A stretch of 7,599 nucleotides of DNA from positions 1 to 7,599 of the forward strand of contig JADGMZ010000032.1 of NCBI GenBank assembly GCA_015234495.1, read 5' to 3'. The notes beneath the pieces are model-generated. The model did not search any database. It had not been told where the DNA came from and saw only the letters and a list, made by a program, of their open reading frames with translations. The DNA is from Brevundimonas sp. (lineage in GTDB: Bacteria; Pseudomonadota; Alphaproteobacteria; Caulobacterales; Caulobacteraceae). How positions within the stretch are numbered: position 1 is the stretch's first letter; every line of letters starts with the position of its first letter. Positions 5,315-7,599 of this stretch are shown one piece after another. The translations under genes and the position numbers were made by a program.

Positions 5315-6631
5315 GTGAAGTCGATCACAGCATGGGCGGCAGCGGCCGCCATATTCCTGCCCGGCGCCGTCGCCGCGCAAACGTCCGCCGGCGCTCCGCT
5401 TTCGCCGCACGAAGGAACCACGTTCGTGCAAGTGGGGCGGCTTCTGGCCGACCCGGCGACCGGCGTTGTGCAGCGCGGTAAAACTCTCGTGATCAGGGGG
5501 AACCGGGTCGTCGAGGTGCGAGACGGCTTTGTCGGCGAGGGCGAGATCGTCGACCTGCGCGACGCGTTCGTCCTGCCGGGGCTGATCGACAGCCATGTGC
5601 ATCTGACCGGTCAGCAGAACCCGAACGGACGGCTGGAGGAGGTGACCCAGTCGAACGCCGAACAGGCCATGGTCGGGGCGCGCTACGCCCGGCGGACCCT
5701 GATGGCGGGGTTCACGACGGTGGCCGACCTGGGCGGGAACAACGAGGCGGTGTTCGCCCTGCGCGAGGCCATCCGCCGGGGCGACGTGCCCGGGCCGCGG
5801 GTGATCGCCTCGGGCCAGTCGGTGTCGATCCACGGCGGCCATGGCGACATCAACGGCTTCCGCGAGGACGTCATGCACCTGCTGTCGCCGGAGAGCGTGT
5901 GCTCGGGGCCGGAGGACTGCATGCGGGCGGTGCGGCTGCAGGTGCGCTCGGGCGCGGACATCATCAAGATCACGGCGACCGGCGGGGTGCTGTCCAACAC
6001 GTCGGCGGGGCTGGGGCAGCAGTTCTCGGAAGCGGAGCTGGCGGCGATCGTCGAGGCCGGGCACCGGATGGGGCGGCAGGTGACGGCGCACGCCCACGGG
6101 GCGGACGGGATCAACAGCTTCCTGCGGGCGGGCGGCGACTCGATCGAGCACGGGACCTATCTGGACGCGGAGTCGATCCGGCTGATGCGGCGCGAAGGGG
6201 TGTATCTGGTGCCGACCCTGATGGCGGGGGACTATGTGGCCCGCATCGCGGCGGGGCCGGACAATTTCTTCACCCCGGCGCAGACGGCCAAGGCGCTGCA
6301 GGCCGGGCCGCTGATGCTCGAGATGGCGCGGCGGGCGCATGACGGCGGGGTGCGGATCGCGTTCGGGACGGACAGCGGGGTCTCGGCGCATGGCGACAAC
6401 GCGGGCGAGTTCGCGCTTCTGGCAAGGGCCGGGCTGACGCCGCTGGAGGCGGTGCAGACGGCGACGGTGAATGCGGCGGCGCATCTGCGGATCGCGGACG
6501 AGGCGGGGCGGATCGCGGTCGGGATGCCGGCGGATCTGGTCGCGGTGGCCGGCGATCCGCTGGCGGATGTGACCGAACTGGAGCGGGTGCGGTTCGTGAT
6601 GAAGGGCGGCGTGGTCTACCGGGCGGACTGA
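5315..6631 (+). CDS. Secreted metal-dependent amidohydrolase
   Basis: A 438-residue amidohydrolase-superfamily enzyme of the imidazolonepropionase-like / dipeptidase branch, which hydrolyses amide or peptide bonds with one or two bound metals. Residues 1-21 are a signal peptide with a likely cut after AVAA, giving a periplasmic enzyme. A small beta domain (about 35-88) leads into LPGLIDSHVHL (87-97) with the HxH metal pair H94/H96. Then come IIKITATGG (216-224) with K218 as the candidate carboxylated lysine, TAHAHG (257-262) with H259/H261, IEHGT (277-281) with H279, and FGTDSG (350-355) with D353. All expected metal ligands are present. Related secreted enzymes of caulobacters have been assigned as Xaa-Arg/Lys or other dipeptidases, so peptide cleavage is plausible, but the substrate cannot be read here. 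The GTG at 5315 is chosen for its ribosome site and signal peptide. The 3' end overlaps the convergent gene by 16 bp. Confidence 0.93.
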   Translation: MKSITAWAAAAAIFLPGAVAAQTSAGAPLSPHEGTTFVQVGRLLADPATGVVQRGKTLVIRGNRVVEVRDGFVGEGEIVDLRDAFVLPGLIDSHVHLTGQQNPNGRLEEVTQSNAEQAMVGARYARRTLMAGFTTVADLGGNNEAVFALREAIRRGDVPGPRVIASGQSVSIHGGHGDINGFREDVMHLLSPESVCSGPEDCMRAVRLQVRSGADIIKITATGGVLSNTSAGLGQQFSEAELAAIVEAGHRMGRQVTAHAHGADGINSFLRAGGDSIEHGTYLDAESIRLMRREGVYLVPTLMAGDYVARIAAGPDNFFTPAQTAKALQAGPLMLEMARRAHDGGVRIAFGTDSGVSAHGDNAGEFALLARAGLTPLEAVQTATVNAAAHLRIADEAGRIAVGMPADLVAVAGDPLADVTELERVRFVMKGGVVYRAD

Positions 6632-7074
6632 TCTTCCGAAGCCTCCGGATCCGGAATTTCCATTGCCGCGGGTTCCATGGTCACGGCGCGCATTACTGTG
6701 AATGCGAACACCGTCGTGGCGTCGCTGGGCCAGGTGTTGTCGAGCACGGTCATGATATTGAGGACGCCGCCCTGGGTCGCTCGATCCTCGTCCGGTGCGA
6801 ATTTGGCAAAGCTCAGGTCCGCCTCGGGCGCAGCGCCGAGCTCGAAGCCTCCCTGCCGCAGCCATTCGGCGTAACGATCAAGCACAACCTCCGCCTGCCG
6901 CTGAGGCGCGGAAACGCAGATGAGGTCGACATCCATGCCGGGCCGATCTTCATCGAGGGCGCTGCAGTCATATGCTTGAGCGCCCTCGAGCACGGGTAGC
7001 GCGATCGGGTCGAACTGGATCGTGATGGGCTGTTGGGAGCCAAACAGCGCGACAGCCGTCACAAGAGCGATCAC
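6616..7074 (-). CDS. Unrecognised exported protein coupled to lpxK
   Basis: I do not recognise this family. Reading from the GTG at 7074 gives 152 residues. Residues 1-13 (MIALVTAVALFGS) are hydrophobic and look like a short signal peptide without the usual positive start, followed by QQPITIQFDPI. The body has two cysteines (Cys37, Cys53) that could form a disulfide if exported, a helix-like part (60-75), and beta-like stretches (LNIMTVLDN, 105-113; TTVFAFTVMRA, 120-130). The C-terminus is acidic and proline-containing. The start is set by AAAGGAG seven bases upstream, and the GTG overlaps the lpxK stop as GTGA, implying translational coupling. Its base composition is visibly less GC-extreme than its neighbours, suggesting weaker codon optimisation or a different origin. 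The 3' end overlaps the amidohydrolase gene by 16 bp. A role in the envelope is inferred from context only. Confidence 0.8.
   Translation of the reverse strand: MIALVTAVALFGSQQPITIQFDPIALPVLEGAQAYDCSALDEDRPGMDVDLICVSAPQRQAEVVLDRYAEWLRQGGFELGAAPEADLSFAKFAPDEDRATQGGVLNIMTVLDNTWPSDATTVFAFTVMRAVTMEPAAMEIPDPEASEDQSAR
6953..6989. repeat. 11-bp perfect inverted repeat inside the unknown gene
   Basis: TCGAGGGCGCT (6953-6963) and AGCGCCCTCGA (6979-6989) are exact reverse complements around a 15-base loop. It lies in codons about 29-41 of the lpxK-coupled gene, so its mRNA could form a strong hairpin. No T-run follows on either strand, so it is not a typical intrinsic terminator. It could be chance, an RNA-processing or pausing site, or a protein-binding site. 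Confidence 0.6.
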
Positions 7075-7599
7075 GATCGGACTCCTTTGGCCAGAATGGC
7101 GGCGAACGCGGCCTCGTCCTCGAACACCGCCGCGACGGGCCACGAGACCACCCGCGAGCGCCATTCCGGCGGCAGGCGGGACCAGTCCTTCTCCGTGGTG
7201 ATCAACTGCGCGTTGAATTGCTCAGCGCGGTCGGCGAGGAAGCGGAGGTCCTGGTCGCGGAAGGCGGCGTGGTCGGGGAAGGGGGCGAAGTCCTTGAGGT
7301 CGGCGCCGGCGGCGATCAGCGAGCGCTCGACCTTCCACGGCTTGGCGATGCCGGCGAAGCCGATCAGCGGGCCGGGCGGCGGCGGGGCGGCGGCTTCCAG
7401 GCGGGCGATGAAGACGGGCAGGGCGCCGAACTCGGCGATCAGCTCGGGATCGGCGGCCGGCGCGTCGGCGGGCAGCAGGATGACCACGGCGTCGGCGCGG
7501 GCGAGGCCGGCCTTCAGCGGCTCGCGCATTGGGCCGGAGGGGAAGACGGAGCCGTCGCCGAAGGGCCATTCGTCGTTGCGGGTCTCGCCGTCGACCACC
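7071..7599 (-). CDS. lpxK: Tetraacyldisaccharide 4'-kinase LpxK (5' end off the window)
   Basis: LpxK phosphorylates the 4' position of the tetraacyldisaccharide lipid A precursor at the cytoplasmic face of the inner membrane. Only the C-terminal part, about 175 residues, is in the window; full proteins of the family are roughly twice that, so the N-terminal P-loop half lies beyond position 7599. Visible family marks: FPSGPMREPL (the PaGPLREP motif), DAVVILLP, FAGIAKPWKVERSL (the FxGIAxP motif), FPDHAAFRDQDL (the DHxxF motif) and ITTEKDWSRLP (the TTEKDxxRLP motif). The frame is open to the edge; the terminal GTG is an internal Val codon, not a start. The stop TGA at 7073-7071 overlaps the GTG start of the downstream unknown gene, so the two are probably one operon. 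Nothing suggests damage in the visible part. Confidence 0.95.
   Translation of the reverse strand, partial: VVDGETRNDEWPFGDGSVFPSGPMREPLKAGLARADAVVILLPADAPAADPELIAEFGALPVFIARLEAAAPPPPGPLIGFAGIAKPWKVERSLIAAGADLKDFAPFPDHAAFRDQDLRFLADRAEQFNAQLITTEKDWSRLPPEWRSRVVSWPVAAVFEDEAAFAAILAKGVRS
7081..7088 (-). promoter_or_regulatory. Shine-Dalgarno that sets the GTG start of the lpxK-coupled gene
   Basis: On the minus strand AAAGGAGT, located in the last codons of lpxK, lies just upstream of the GTG at 7074; GGAG is followed by a seven-base spacer. It decides this start over a longer in-frame reading back to 7164, whose extra residues are Arg/Gly-rich shadow sequence of lpxK. Confidence 0.75.

Noticed and set aside
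5231..6865. Very long open frame antisense to the amidohydrolase, longer than the gene itself
   Set aside because: Low-complexity Arg/His/Pro/Gly composition and no recognisable motif; it mirrors the codon bias of the real gene.
1..7599. Mobile elements, CRISPR, tRNA/rRNA, toxin-antitoxin or phage-defence genes
   Set aside because: Nothing on either strand shows transposase motifs, regular repeats, RNA-gene folds or defence-protein motifs; the content looks chromosomal and mostly ordinary.

Overview
The window is very GC-rich, densely packed, and codes in the style of an alphaproteobacterium. The gene families (DUF3313 lipoprotein, purD, DUF2231 plus a sorbosone-dehydrogenase-type propeller, a YkuD_2 L,D-transpeptidase, a secreted amidohydrolase, LpxK for lipid A) point to a Gram-negative envelope. 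My best guess is Caulobacteraceae, perhaps Brevundimonas or a relative. That is an inference from style and gene content, not from a marker gene. Nothing suggests a mobile element, prophage, CRISPR array, tRNA or rRNA.

Layout, left to right. Positions 1-159 hold no gene I can support. A DUF3313 lipoprotein (+, 160-939) converges on a small unknown gene (-, 969-1193). That small gene diverges across a 194-bp intergenic region from purD (+, 1388-2680), the glycinamide ribonucleotide synthetase of purine synthesis. The purD leader holds an unusually strong Shine-Dalgarno followed by a five-codon ORF, enclosed by a GC-only inverted repeat. A two-gene unit follows: a four-helix DUF2231 membrane protein (+, 2744-3181), joined by an ATGA overlap to a lipoprotein PQQ/sorbosone-dehydrogenase-like beta-propeller (+, 3178-4494). 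The propeller gene runs tail-to-tail into an exported L,D-transpeptidase (-, 4491-5192), and the two share the bases CTAG at their stops. The transpeptidase gene diverges from a periplasmic amidohydrolase (+, 5315-6631; GTG start). The amidohydrolase overlaps tail-to-tail by 16 bp with an unrecognised 152-residue protein (-, 6616-7074). That protein is coupled by a GTGA overlap to lpxK (-, 7071 to the window edge, 5' end missing).

Functionally, most products act in the envelope. LpxK makes lipid A, the L,D-transpeptidase works on peptidoglycan, two lipoproteins are probably in the outer membrane, and the amidohydrolase and the 152-residue protein carry export-like N-termini. PurD is the only clear cytosolic housekeeping enzyme. 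I see no complete novel multi-gene system. The most interesting points are the purD leader, the DUF2231/propeller pair, the unknown gene coupled to lpxK (with an 11-bp perfect hairpin inside it), and the two convergent junctions without any intergenic terminator. Starts were chosen by Shine-Dalgarno position, which in several cases shortens the longest possible reading frame.
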